Below, one piece after another: positions 43,601-52,245 of a stretch of 64,000 bases of DNA. How positions within the stretch are numbered: the stretch's first letter is position 1; the number at the start of each line of letters is the position of its first letter. Position numbers and translations under genes: made by a program. The notes beneath the pieces were generated by a model. That model made no database searches. It was not told the origin of the DNA and saw nothing but the letters and a program-made list of their open reading frames with translations. The DNA comes from Paenibacillus donghaensis (lineage in GTDB: Bacteria; Bacillota; Bacilli; Paenibacillales; Paenibacillaceae), in NCBI RefSeq assembly GCF_002192415.1, contig NZ_CP021780.1, forward strand, positions 1,798,001 through 1,862,000, in the 5' to 3' direction.

Positions 43601-46079
43601 GTCCGTTAACATACATCGTCATGGTTATATTGGAACTCTGTGCGCCGGAATACCGCAGTGTTGAGGTATAGGCAGCCGTATTGGGGACATTTACTTCAAA
43701 CTTGATCGAATCGCCTTTTTGCTCAAATCCGCCTACAAATCCGTTGCCTTCATACCATAAATGATCTTTGGCAATCTTCAGGCTGCCTGCTCTGGTTGCT
43801 TCTTCGGCCTGATACCTCCAGGGAGTCCGCTTGTTAAGATGAATACTGTCAATATTTATAATGCCTGAATTATTTGCTTCATTTGTATAAGTGATCGTGT
43901 TTTTCCCCTCAGTGAGACTTAAAGTCTCAAGCTGCTCTTTCCAGACAGTAAGTCCGCCAGTAGCCGGGAGGGTGATATTTTTAATCTTAGTGCCATTCAA
44001 ATACAAACCTAAGGTTTTACCTGCAGCTTCTTTGGCATATCTCAGCTTCATATCATAAGACGCCGCATTCTCAACATTTACAGAAAACTCCACGGATGAG
44101 TTCGCTCTGGACAGCCCGGTTACATAACCGGTCCCCAGATTGCCGTCTTTTGCGTAAACGACCGCAGCATCATTCGAGCCCGTAGTTTTTGCATCTTCTG
44201 CTCCATAATGCCAGGTAGTTGCTTCGGTAACTGTTATATAGTCCAGATTGACATTGCCGGTGTCGCCAGCGTCATATTTATACATGATCGTATTTTCCCC
44301 TTCTTTAAGGAAAACATTGTCATAGCGGTCGGCCCAGCTGTTCCAGCTTTTTAAGCTAAAGAAATCTACCTGCTTAATTTTTTGCCCGTTTACATACATA
44401 CTCAGGGTCCTGTCATCATTAAATCCTAAGCTGTAGCCCATCTTAACCGAATAGCTGCCTGCATTAGCAGCATTTACCTTGAAGGTAACCGCAGAATTTG
44501 AAGCCCATAATCCTCCAACAAAACCGGTTCCGCTATATCCCGGATGGTCTGTATCTACCTTTGCCTTTCCGGACAGCCCGGCATTTTCTGCCTCATACAA
44601 GCTGCTTCTTTTGATAATCATGCCATCCAGAGCCAAATTGCTCTTGCCGGAAAGGCGGATCGTATTGCTTCCGGCGTTAAGCTTAATATTATAAGCTGAT
44701 TGAATATCGAAGTTTGCATCAAATCCTGCATTAGAGGCAAAGGAAAGCTCCCGGGCAGCCTCCCCATTGACTCCTAATTTCATGTTAACAGCATTCGCCG
44801 TATTATTATTGTATCTGAAATCCAGGGTGTAGGTTCCTTTAGCGTTAGTGTTTACTGTAAACTCTACATAGTCATTAGCGCTGCTGCTACTGTATTTTTC
44901 ATATACGCCACCCGAAGCATAACCACTTTTTCCGATGACTTTAGAAACGCCTGCCAGCTTTGCATCCTCGGCTTCATAAATTTCGCTTTTTTCCTCTCCG
45001 GAGGGTCTGTTCAGGACAGTGCCGGGATTTGAAGGAATTCCGAGATTTATGAAATCATTATCATCCCAGTAGATACGCTGCGCTCTTATTCCTCTGTTTC
45101 CGCCGCCTTGTCCATGAGTCGGTATTCCATGATACATAATCCAATCCTCGGTGTCGTCTTCGGACTTAAGGAACAAGGGCGATCCCGGCCCATATGAACT
45201 GTTTTCATCCGATCTTTTCATGACAGGCTCAGGATATTTCACCCATGACTTTGCATTCATCACATCAGAGGCTGCATCAGCTACGGATACGCCTACAGAA
45301 TAGTTATCATTCATAAAACTGCTTGCCGAGTAGGCAAAATAGATTTTACCGTTTCTTTCAACGACCGCAGCGCCTTCATTAATATTGTCGCCATGCTTTT
45401 CCCAGTCATATTGCGGCCTTGCCACTGTAGCTTCTGCACCTTCCAATGTCCACGGGTTCTTCATTTTGACAATCGTAGGGCTCTCGTCAAATTTCGTCTT
45501 TGCAGGATCATTTGGGTCAGGGTAATAGTAGTATTTTGTATAGGTGAAGTATGTTTCTCCTTTAATTGATACAACGCCGCATGCCAAACCATAGCTCTGC
45601 GTGTTCAGAAGTCCTTTCTTGACCGTAACCTGTCCATCGCTGTCTGCATTGGCGGATTCTCCCTTAAGCTCCCAGGTTCCTTCAAAAGGATCGGGCGATG
45701 AGTTCTCCAGGACGTAGGAGCTTGGATGTCCATATCCGAAGCTCACCTCCGGACCTGAAGAGAAATACAGATACCATTTGCCATTCAGCCTATATACGTA
45801 TGGACCCCACACATATCCGAAATTATCCGGTTTCTTCCAAACGATTTTGCTTTTTGCAGTGGATACACCGAGAATGGTTTCATGCCTTTTTAAGGTGATA
45901 TTATTATCGCTTGAAAAAGCTGAATAGTAATAGCCGTCTGCAGCCCTTGCAATTGTAGGATCAGCACCTCCCATAAGCGGGTTCACATAATTCGAAGTTA
46001 CCTCTGCGCTGGAGATGCCTGCCAGCAATAATGAAAGTAGAATTGCAAAGGGTAACATCATTAAACTTTTTTTCCTCAT
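40665..46079 (-). CDS. Secreted multidomain GH43 enzyme with CBM35/6-like modules, lectin, Ig-like and SLH domains
   Basis: 1804 residues, ATG 46079 with AAGGAGA. Signal peptide (about 1-25). GH43 five-bladed propeller (about 30-360) starting NYVNPLMGGADPTIARAADG with catalytic aspartate; typical activities are arabinan/xylan debranching. Four CBM35/CBM6-like modules starting near 368, 495, 622 and 754 (YEAEDAKLAG, YEAENAGLSG, GAEDAKTTG, YQAEEATRAG). Ricin-type beta-trefoil lectin (about 896-1040, three QxW-like repeats). A Listeria-Bacteroides (InlB-B) repeat about 1055-1115, Ig-like region about 1115-1400, proline/threonine linker about 1408-1440, then three SLH domains from about 1625 (ITRAEFVQLMANTLQL, ISREEMTVILMRAYRL, ATRAEAAQILLNYLR) anchoring it to pyruvylated cell-wall polymer. 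Confidence 0.93.
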   Translation of the reverse strand: MRKKSLMMLPFAILLSLLLAGISSAEVTSNYVNPLMGGADPTIARAADGYYYSAFSSDNNITLKRHETILGVSTAKSKIVWKKPDNFGYVWGPYVYRLNGKWYLYFSSGPEVSFGYGHPSSYVLENSSPDPFEGTWELKGESANADSDGQVTVKKGLLNTQSYGLACGVVSIKGETYFTYTKYYYYPDPNDPAKTKFDESPTIVKMKNPWTLEGAEATVARPQYDWEKHGDNINEGAAVVERNGKIYFAYSASSFMNDNYSVGVSVADAASDVMNAKSWVKYPEPVMKRSDENSSYGPGSPLFLKSEDDTEDWIMYHGIPTHGQGGGNRGIRAQRIYWDDNDFINLGIPSNPGTVLNRPSGEEKSEIYEAEDAKLAGVSKVIGKSGYASGGVYEKYSSSSANDYVEFTVNTNAKGTYTLDFRYNNNTANAVNMKLGVNGEAARELSFASNAGFDANFDIQSAYNIKLNAGSNTIRLSGKSNLALDGMIIKRSSLYEAENAGLSGKAKVDTDHPGYSGTGFVGGLWASNSAVTFKVNAANAGSYSVKMGYSLGFNDDRTLSMYVNGQKIKQVDFFSLKSWNSWADRYDNVFLKEGENTIMYKYDAGDTGNVNLDYITVTEATTWHYGAEDAKTTGSNDAAVVYAKDGNLGTGYVTGLSRANSSVEFSVNVENAASYDMKLRYAKEAAGKTLGLYLNGTKIKNITLPATGGLTVWKEQLETLSLTEGKNTITYTNEANNSGIINIDSIHLNKRTPWRYQAEEATRAGSLKIAKDHLWYEGNGFVGGFEQKGDSIKFEVNVPNTAAYTSTLRYSGAQSSNITMTMYVNGQRIKQVSLPPTANWDMWTSSTESVNLNAGKNVIEFIREQGDTGRFNIDSLTIDKTSGGFMSSIAKKIIPEKMVKIQPKHSGKALDVDKVSSNPLAVINQWANGDGNNQLWRFLDLGTGYYQIQSVQSGLVIDILPGSAIQQLCQNTKASGSIPDTQQWKLEKDGDYYKIINKSNNKVITVEGASKSDGAAVRLADDQAKDNQRMKIEIRNLSNSEISALTELGGRYDITFDASGGSPAQTVVQAVYGEPLTAPAVTKEGYELEGWYNDAAKWDFAAQTVPGALKLTAKWTLQAPAVQIVSEGSLRAGSVGVLRAAGKGTGTLAYTWYVDQGEGYGEPVGSGDMLTLPELSEAMSGYRYKAVVTGEGGLTGEQEYILQVLPADAEWTPPAFGTDLPSQLETVAGEPLTLLVEPTGDVESIGWEVKRTAGGDWLPIASVTGAVYRFTPGVEDDGTQYRVVMTGKAEVNSERITGTELVLKVYSAHEIPSVQSFTATANPVVEGDSVTFTVVANSVYGELSYRWLKNDLVLDGATGSSMTVGKAGASDAGAYKVEVMNTRIIGEHTYVDAVHTETIELTVNHQQVTPTVPPVTPTDPPVTPAGPPSTTVNPTATPLPTATPRPSAAVITAAQLSGPAANGVVTVQVGQAAAVELPANAWELLGTHSLRVQGDGIELVLAPELLKLLAETMPAAESSGAKIRLKAELKALEEVKLKTEAGVALKGKLIDYDLSLSGADGTVHRLTDYPVPVGFSWPADGLDPRLLGLYRVGSDGTLTYLGGAAEDGRLKALLDGSGMYALLEYSKQFSDVPVTHWAFEALRELSAKHLIKGISEQAYQPGRNITRAEFVQLMANTLQLSGSGTTSFADVPEGAWYQNALSGMVQAGLITGRTPESFQPNAEISREEMTVILMRAYRLQHDAIPAAPASPSLKDADSISGWAAEQVAAAASLGLVKGRADGTFAPKAPATRAEAAQILLNYLR

Positions 46080-46114
46080 GGTAATCTCCTTCTCAAATTA
46101 ATTTTATAATTGAT

Positions 46115-46146
46115 TGCAACCGCTTGCATTTTTTTTGTAGCGCTAC
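46115..46146. promoter_or_regulatory. Two LacI/CcpA-type operator palindromes upstream of the GH43 gene
   Basis: TGCAACCGCTTGCA (46115-46128) is a near-perfect palindrome fitting the cre consensus; GTAGCGCTAC (46137-46146) is a perfect palindrome in a TGTAGCGCTACGCA context. They lie 36-67 bp upstream of the ATG, so catabolite or LacI-type repression is likely. Confidence 0.65.
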
Positions 46147-46294
46147 GCATTCATTATAAAATAAAAGTGGAACTGTTTTTCGGCATCATATTTTGCAATA
46201 TTTTGAGGGTTTGTATTTGCAGGAGAAGAGTCGTGGACAGAAATTCGATTTTCTTATGTTTTTTTTAGCTTTCTTATGTTTTTTTACTTTATGC

Positions 46295-46585
46295 TCGCTA
46301 CGCGAAATATACCCGTTCTTCGGCGATTTCTTCTATTTTGTTGATCCGGTTATAGTTCTGATTGATGTACGACAGGATCGGGGCAAAGTTTGCGTATGCC
46401 GCAGGCACATGTTCAACTCTGGGAGATCTTTTACTCTCGATTAAGAGGTTCAGGATATCTGCCAGATAGATGAAAATACGGTTCTGTGAAAGGAATTGGG
46501 CTTGAATAAGGCGACGTCATACATCATGATGTCATACAAGGCGTCATTGACCACGAAATGATGGTAGCCGTCTTCCAGAAAATAT
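46295..46585 (-). pseudogene. AraC-family regulator relic
   Basis: Minus strand, two frames: LEDGYHHFVVNDALYDIMMYDVALF-like, then after a frameshift ADILNLLIESKRSPRVEHVP and ILSYINQNYNRINKIEEIAE, ending in a stop before the helix-turn-helix is complete. This is the sensor-to-HTH junction of an AraC regulator. Divergent from nothing intact; probably once regulated nearby sugar genes. The 46147-46294 stretch shows no gene. Confidence 0.55.
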
Positions 46586-46659
46586 AACTCAATATACTAA
46601 AAGATTATTGCTATGAATTGCTGTATATTCGAGTCACCAATATAGATTCAGATACAGGA

Positions 46660-47005
46660 GGATAAACACTTGAAGCACGAATTGTTGAAGAGAGAGGCCA
46701 CAGTAAGGGTTTATGTGTCCGAAACAGAGAACAGTGCGGTAAGCTGAATTATATGAAGTCTTTGCCCAGGTGACCAATGTGCGGAAGATTGAACATATGA
46801 ATTCGGATGTCTTTACACAAACGATGCTGGGGGATGAGGCTGGGCGCAGACTGCTGCTCATTCTGAACAGCTTGCTGCCGGAGCGTATGTGTTCTCCATC
46901 CTGGCCAGAAAGTCGCAGCTGCGGGTGGACCGGATTTATCTGACTACAGGAGATGAGTTGCCGCCAGTGGATGCAGAGTGGACGGGTTCGGTTAGAAAAC
47001 AGCGA
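46660..47005 (+). pseudogene. Decayed ORF of unknown family
   Basis: Good ribosome binding site (AGGAGGAT) and TTG start near 46670: KHELLKREATVRVYVSETEN, then frameshifts into LYEVFAQVTNVRKIEHMNSD and later RKSQLRVDRIYLTTGDELPP. The pieces look protein-like in three frames, so it is a broken gene of about 110 codons. Not recognised. It runs into the IS4-type fragment. Confidence 0.4.
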
Positions 47006-47307
47006 TAAGTTTTACGATCCATGCACTCGATGCGGGGATGCAGGCCGATTACGTCCTCATGGATACCTGGTTTACCCGGGCGCCATTAATCGAAGAAATT
47101 CATCGTAAGGGTTTGTTCGTTATTGGTCTCGTGAAAGATTTGAAGCAGCGTTACCGCTATGCTGACGGCCTGGCAAGCCTCACTCCGTTGCACAGCATCT
47201 GCCGTAAAACACAAAAACGAGGGGATATTTTAGGCAGTGTCTATGCCCAACTTCCCTGTGGTATTCCACTCAAAATCGAGTTCGTAAGTCGAGAATTTAA
47301 CCGCTAA
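47003..47307 (+). pseudogene. IS4-type transposase, central fragment
   Basis: TIHALDAGMQADYVLMDTWF and RAPLIEEIHRKGLFVIGLVK, ending LPCGIPLKIEFVSREFNR then stop. This is the middle of an IS4-family DDE transposase (the YVLMDTWF aspartate region). N- and C-terminal parts are absent. The missing C-terminal half of a close relative is at 55640-56117, with an overlap of about 11 residues at K-I-x-F-V. Confidence 0.8.
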
Positions 47308-47412
47308 AGCCTGGTATTGCTGGATTTCTCGAAACGGGATTGAAAAGTTCTCTCCTGCAGTTCTCTCCTTTTTCTTGAGGGAAAGAACATCAGTCAGATG
47401 AGATATATAGTC

Positions 47413-47493
47413 GCCGATGTGGTGGAATGGCAGACACGCCGCACTCAAAATGCGGTGCCGAGAGGCTTGCCGGTTCGAGTCCGGCCATCGGTA
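47413..47493 (+). tRNA. tRNA-Leu, anticodon CAA
   Basis: 81 nt. Acceptor GCCGATG/CATCGGT, anticodon arm CCGCA-CTCAAAA-TGCGG (anticodon CAA), class II variable arm, T-arm GCCGG-TTCGAGT-CCGGC, discriminator A; CCA not encoded. Lies between an IS fragment and an integrase relic. The upstream ORF that ends in it is a shadow. Confidence 0.97.
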
Positions 47494-47557
47494 TACGAAA
47501 AGGGTTTATAAGGTTGCTACTAAGCAATTTTATAAGCTCTTTTTCTTTGTAGAAATG

Positions 47558-48235
47558 TTATATTTTTATCGCCTTATTCATGGTTTCGGCTGAGTTAATT
47601 TTCGAACTGAACTCAAGGTGTGAATAAATATTTGCAGTTGTTGCGTAATCGCTATGGCCTAACCATTCTTGAACTTCCTTCATACTGACGCCATTGGAAA
47701 GAAGCAGAGTGGCACAACTATGACGAAGATCATGATAGCGGATATGCCGCATATCATGTTTTTTCAGGACAAGGGAAAAATGCTGAGTGATATAATTAGG
47801 CTTAATTCGATTCCCCATAGCATCCACATTGATATAGTCCAGGTAGTCTATGCAGTATGAATCCTTGCAAAGTCCCCGGTTGATCTCCCGCTGCTGTTTC
47901 AAACGCAGCAGCAGCTCATAGAAGGCGTCTACAAGCGGCAGAGTGCGACGGCTTGCCTTATTCTTCGTCCTGTCCTTCTCAATGGTGATAAGCTTTCCAT
48001 TCAGTGAGCCTGAAGTAACCGTATGTTTGATCGTAATGGTTTTATTTATCAAATCGATAGCAGACCATTTCAATCCAAGAGCCTCGCTTCGCCGTAATCC
48101 ATAAAAAGCCGCTAGAATAACAGCAAGCTCAAATGGTATCTGAGCTGATTTTAATATGTTATTGATCAAATACGCATAAATAAATCATATTGTTCAAGCG
48201 GTGTTTCTCCTCGCTTGTGGCCTTGATGCAAGTAA
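47558..48235 (-). pseudogene. Tyrosine recombinase (phage/ICE integrase), truncated and frameshifted
   Basis: Catalytic domain intact: AAFYGLRRSEALGLKW (arginine I), HDLRHSCATLLLSNGV (H-x-x-R), GHSDYATTANIYSH (H and nucleophile tyrosine). The about 180 residues of N-terminal SAM-like and core-binding domains are missing; HKRGETPLEQYDLFMR appears in another frame just upstream (48170-48230), showing a frameshift. It ends 65 bp from tRNA-Leu(CAA), the position expected for an integrase of an element integrated at that tRNA. Confidence 0.85.
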
Positions 48236-48280
48236 TCATCCTGTTGGCAGCCATATGATTTCCTGAAATAGAGGGGAATG

Positions 48281-48299
48281 ATACAACTAAGATACAACT
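48281..48299. promoter_or_regulatory. Direct repeat operator, ATACAACT x2, 11-bp period
   Basis: ATACAACT at 48281-48288 and 48292-48299, followed by TTGATG; TATAAT at 48309-48314. The same TACAAC...TTGATG arrangement precedes the adaptor gene (51306-51340). One helical turn spacing fits an OmpR-type dimer. Confidence 0.6.
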
Positions 48300-48329
48300 T
48301 TGATGTAATATAATTAAGAGGTGGTCATT

Positions 48330-48989
48330 GTGATTCGAATCTTAATCGTAGAAGATGAAAAACCAATTTCGGATTTAATACGAATGAACTTGTTCGAAGC
48401 GGGGTACTTTTGTGATTGTGCCTTTGATGGAATGGCAGCAGTAAATATGCTAGATGAAAACAAATATGATTTACTCCTATTGGATATCTATCTTCCAGAG
48501 GTCAATGGATATGAGGTTATGGAGTACGTTAAGCCTATGGATGTTCCGGTCATATTTTTGACGGCTAAAGCCAGTGTGGATGACAGAGTAAAAGGGTTAA
48601 AACTAGGTGCTGATGATTATCTTGTGAAGCCATTTGAAATTGTTGAGCTTTTAGCACGAGTAGAAGCAGTTCTAAGAAGGTATAATCTTAGCCAATCTGT
48701 CATTCAAATAGGCGGTTTGACTATTGATACTAAGGCAAGAACTGTAAAGAGAGATAGTCTTCATATTTCCCTTACCAAAAAAGAATATGAACTTTTGCTT
48801 TTATTTATTGGCAACAAAAATATTGCGCTCTTTAGAGACAAAATATATGAAAAGATATGGGGATTAGTATTTATAGGAGATAGCAGAACGGTTGACCTGC
48901 ATGTTCAGCGGCTGCGAAAAAAGATTGGATGGGAGCAGTTGATTACGGTGGTCTATAAGGTGGGCTATCGATTGGAGATAAACACATGA
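48330..48989 (+). CDS. OmpR-family response regulator (island)
   Basis: 219 residues from GTG 48330, with AAGAGGTGG about 6 bp upstream; GTG 48321 in the same frame is an alternative. Receiver: ILIVEDEKPISDLIR, phosphoacceptor in LLLLDIYLPEVNGYEV, LTAKAS, YLVKPFE. C-terminal winged helix with ISLTKKEYELLLLFIGNKNI and SRTVDLHVQRLRKKIGWEQL. AT-rich codon use unlike the flanking chromosome. It likely controls its own operon and the efflux operon through TACAAC repeats. Overlaps the kinase gene by ATGA. Confidence 0.92.
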   Translation: MIRILIVEDEKPISDLIRMNLFEAGYFCDCAFDGMAAVNMLDENKYDLLLLDIYLPEVNGYEVMEYVKPMDVPVIFLTAKASVDDRVKGLKLGADDYLVKPFEIVELLARVEAVLRRYNLSQSVIQIGGLTIDTKARTVKRDSLHISLTKKEYELLLLFIGNKNIALFRDKIYEKIWGLVFIGDSRTVDLHVQRLRKKIGWEQLITVVYKVGYRLEINT

Positions 48990-50383
48990 AATTATCATGG
49001 AAGGTATTTCTTAGCACGCTAATCATTACGATATTAACATTCAGCATAGGAGGTTATTTTTTCATATCTGCTGTTTTTCAGTCTGCTTATAATAGAGAAA
49101 GCAGTTCAGCATTGGAGGAAAACAAAATGCTCCGCAGTTATTTTGGGGCATTAATTCCAACTGCAACATCTGAAGAGCTGGGTAAAAGTACAATGTTAAA
49201 TATTTCAGAATCTATGATATCTCATTTTACAAATGAAAAATTATCAATAAGAATTTCTGATAGTATCCAGAATATAATTGCCCAGAGTGATGATGTGAAC
49301 TTTGATATGAATTTGCTGAAACAGCTTGAAGAGAATTTCTTACTGCATAAGACGATTGGATATGATGGCCGATATTATATTCAGACAGCTGCAGTTCTTC
49401 AGACCTCCAGCAAGAAAGTATATTTAGAAACTTTTCATGATATAACTTCCATTTTTACTGACAGACAAGATTTATTTTCCTTTTATCGAAAACTGATTTT
49501 TTGCATGTTGACTGTCAACGGACTCTTGGTCTTTCTCATGACATTATGGACGCTCTCTCCTTTAAAAAGACTTTCTAACACGACAAGAGAAATAGCCAAA
49601 GGGAAATATAACGATAGAGTAATCGTTCGGGCAAAGGATGAAATTGGACTTCTGGCAGAGGATTTCAATAAAATGGCAGATAACCTTGAAATTAAAATAC
49701 GAGATCTTGAGGCAACAACAATAAGCCAGAGGGATTTTATTGGAACCTTTGCTCATGAAGTTAAAACGCCTCTTACCTCCATTATTGGATATGCTGATAT
49801 GCTCCGCTCAAAAAAAATGTCTGAAGAAAACAGAATTTTGGCAGCAGACTATATTTTTAATGAGGGAAAGAGACTGGAAACTCTTTCATTAAAGCTGCTA
49901 GATTTGTTGGTAGTGAAAAATCATGATTTTGAGATGAAGCAAATCAATATGAAAGAGTTGTTTATAAACATCAAAGGCGTTATGGAACCGATTCTCACGA
50001 ACAGTAATATCATGCTTAAAATCTCCGCTGAGGATATTCAAATTAGAGTTGAACCGGATTTGATGAAAGCGCTTATTATAAACCTTGTAGACAATGCCAG
50101 AAAAGCTATTTTAGAAAACGGAGTCATCAGCCTAACAGGCAGTCGGATATCCATTGAGAGATTTATGATTATGGTTGAGGATAACGGCAAAGGAATACCG
50201 GAAAAGGAGCTTTCAAGGATTACAGAGATATTTTATAGGGTAGAAAAATCAAGGTTCAGAGGCAAAGGCGTTGGGATAGGGCTATCGTTGTGTAAGGAAA
50301 TCGTAGAATTTCATGACGGAGAGATGAAATTTGAATCTAAGCTAAATACAGGAACCCGTGTACATTTGTGTTTAAGGGGGTAG
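48986..50383 (+). CDS. Sensor histidine kinase (island)
   Basis: 465 residues. First membrane helix about 7-29, extracellular sensor of about 130 residues, second helix about 163-182, HAMP (TREIAKGKYNDRVIVRAKDE), HisKA with FIGTFAHEVKTPLTSIIGYAD (phospho-histidine), and HATPase N box NLVDNARKAI, G boxes DNGKGIPE and GKGVGIGLSLCKEI. A sensor of this size differs from bacitracin-type intramembrane sensors, so a soluble or membrane signal outside the cell is expected. ATG overlaps the regulator stop by four bases. Confidence 0.92.
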   Translation: MKLSWKVFLSTLIITILTFSIGGYFFISAVFQSAYNRESSSALEENKMLRSYFGALIPTATSEELGKSTMLNISESMISHFTNEKLSIRISDSIQNIIAQSDDVNFDMNLLKQLEENFLLHKTIGYDGRYYIQTAAVLQTSSKKVYLETFHDITSIFTDRQDLFSFYRKLIFCMLTVNGLLVFLMTLWTLSPLKRLSNTTREIAKGKYNDRVIVRAKDEIGLLAEDFNKMADNLEIKIRDLEATTISQRDFIGTFAHEVKTPLTSIIGYADMLRSKKMSEENRILAADYIFNEGKRLETLSLKLLDLLVVKNHDFEMKQINMKELFINIKGVMEPILTNSNIMLKISAEDIQIRVEPDLMKALIINLVDNARKAILENGVISLTGSRISIERFMIMVEDNGKGIPEKELSRITEIFYRVEKSRFRGKGVGIGLSLCKEIVEFHDGEMKFESKLNTGTRVHLCLRG

Positions 50384-50389
50384 AGAATC

Positions 50390-51175
50390 ATGCGAACATC
50401 GATAAAATATATATTAACGATCCCTTCAATTTCCATTTTTATTTTAGCGAGCTTTTTCTTACCCGAAGTGGTGACCAATTATACGGATCAAAACATACTT
50501 GGAAAGGTTAGGGTTGAATCAGTTGAACTGCCGAAAATTATATCAGGAAATAACACATCAATAATCGAGAAAATAAATTTGTTGAGAGATTATCCACAGA
50601 ATGTGAATCAGGTTGCACTCAAGATGGGTACAAATTTTGACTTGACTTCCGCAAGCGATAAATTTTTTGAAGAAATTTCAGTACTTACAAAACTTGGCTT
50701 ATTACCTAAAATAGAACCAGGCGATAAAACCACCATTAAAATCGATGTCAGTCTATATGCACAGAAAGATGATCCGTCTATTAGTGGAGTGCTTTGGAAT
50801 ATCGTTTTGCAAGGAGACAAGGTTTCTGGGAACTTTTACATGGATGATCAAACCGGTAAGCTTATACAGTTTATTGCTAGCGTGCCAGCTAAACCGTCAG
50901 AGCCAAACAATAAGACCATCGAAAAATGGGCAGAATACCTTGGTCTTGAAGTACAGGATATAAAATTACAAGCAGAATCGAATTCTGTTTGGGAGGATGA
51001 AACAACCAAGGTAGCAAATTCTGAAGGTGGGTATTATGTTTATCATTTTGAGCTTGAATTTGAAGGCCGTGTTTTGCCTTATGCGTTTTACTCCTTTAAA
51101 AATGGATACGGATTTGGCTATATAATGAACTTTATATCCGGTTATAATGATACGTTCGTTAAGATTAGACCATGA
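50390..51175 (+). CDS. Membrane-anchored extracytoplasmic protein, unknown family (island)
   Basis: 261 residues. One N-terminal hydrophobic segment (YILTIPSISIFILASFFLPE) and an extracellular domain with repeated small beta patterns (TIKIDVSLYAQKDDPS, SGNFYMDDQTGKLIQFIASV, YYVYHFELEFEGRVLPYAFY). The last pattern recalls PepSY or YycI-type sensor accessory proteins, but no clear match. It follows the histidine kinase gene by 6 bp, so a role as accessory to the kinase is a reasonable guess. Followed by 228 bp of AT-rich sequence containing the operator-like repeats. Confidence 0.65.
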   Translation: MRTSIKYILTIPSISIFILASFFLPEVVTNYTDQNILGKVRVESVELPKIISGNNTSIIEKINLLRDYPQNVNQVALKMGTNFDLTSASDKFFEEISVLTKLGLLPKIEPGDKTTIKIDVSLYAQKDDPSISGVLWNIVLQGDKVSGNFYMDDQTGKLIQFIASVPAKPSEPNNKTIEKWAEYLGLEVQDIKLQAESNSVWEDETTKVANSEGGYYVYHFELEFEGRVLPYAFYSFKNGYGFGYIMNFISGYNDTFVKIRP

Positions 51176-51305
51176 TAAATTAAAGCCATACAAAGAGCTT
51201 AAAACTTTGGAATATAAGAATACACCTTGAGCGCGTTTCTTTAGCCACATGGTGTATTTTTTGATTTAAAGCTTAGAAAAAATATTTTGCTCTAAGGGTA
51301 AATTG

Positions 51306-51340
51306 TACAACAATGAAGCAATAGAGATACAACTTTGATG
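51306..51340. promoter_or_regulatory. Direct repeat operator and -35 of the efflux operon
   Basis: TACAAC at 51306-51311 and 51328-51333 (22-bp period, two turns) followed by TTGATG (51335-51340). Same core as at 48281-48304. Confidence 0.6.
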
Positions 51341-51403
51341 CACAGACCACTTATACTCCATATTGTAAGAATATTCTAAATGAAAAGCGAGGTATAAAAT
51401 GAT

Positions 51404-52243
51404 ATGAATTACCAAAAGAAACTAAAAAGAAAAGTAGTTATACCGATCATTACAATTATAATACTGTCAGTTTTCGGATATTTTGCATTTGCAACGAATG
51501 GGCGTCAAGAAGAAACTATGCCCTTAAGGGAATACAAAGTTTTCCGAGGAGACCTTACAGCGGGAATCGTTGGCGACGGTAATTTGACTCTACCGTATAT
51601 TTCGCATTATTTTGACGTTCCCGTTCAGCTTGAAGCTGTTTATATCAAAAAAGGCGATACCGTAAAGACTGGAGATAGGATTGCCAAAACTGTTGGCAAC
51701 GATTTAAAGGACCCGTATCTCTACGCAAAGTTGGATGGCATAGTTATTTCTGTTCCTTCAGTAGAGGGTGAAATGACTGCTGGAAAGCCAATCGTTGCTC
51801 AAATCGGCGACCCCCAAAAAATAGCTGCCCAGATAAAACTATCTCAGTCAGATATTGGTGAAGCTGAAATCGGTCAGCTTGTACAGTTTACCTTAGGTGC
51901 TTATCCGACGCAGACATTACAGGGTAAAATTACACATGTTCAGTTGGCGCCGACAAATGCCAACCCCTTGGAATATACGGTTTATGCTTCCGTTGAAGCC
52001 GATAATCTGCTTCTTTTGGAGGGCATGACATTCTCCGCTCAGCTCATTCAGAAACAGGTAAAGAATGTGCTTTGCCTTTCAAATAAAGCTATTCAGTTAA
52101 AAGAGGGAAAACAAACCGTACTTCTTTTAGATGAAAAAGGAAATTTATTTGACCGAGAAATTCAGACGGGGTTCTCAGATGGGCGATACAGTGAAATATT
52201 AGAAGGTCTTTCTGAGGGTGATATCGTTTATCTGGAGGGATAA
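51404..52243 (+). CDS. MacA/HlyD-type efflux adaptor (island)
   Basis: 279 residues. N-terminal signal anchor (VVIPIITIIILSVFGYFAFA), then a lipoyl/barrel-sandwich hybrid region (VQLEAVYIKKGDTVKTGDRI, AKLDGIVISVPSVEGEMT) and beta-barrel domain (DIGEAEIGQLVQFTLGAYPT). Coiled-coil hairpin is very short or absent, as in Gram-positive YknX-like adaptors. Works with the permease and ATPase encoded next to export an amphipathic peptide or drug. AT-rich. Confidence 0.88.
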   Translation: MNYQKKLKRKVVIPIITIIILSVFGYFAFATNGRQEETMPLREYKVFRGDLTAGIVGDGNLTLPYISHYFDVPVQLEAVYIKKGDTVKTGDRIAKTVGNDLKDPYLYAKLDGIVISVPSVEGEMTAGKPIVAQIGDPQKIAAQIKLSQSDIGEAEIGQLVQFTLGAYPTQTLQGKITHVQLAPTNANPLEYTVYASVEADNLLLLEGMTFSAQLIQKQVKNVLCLSNKAIQLKEGKQTVLLLDEKGNLFDREIQTGFSDGRYSEILEGLSEGDIVYLEG

Positions 52244-52245
52244 GT

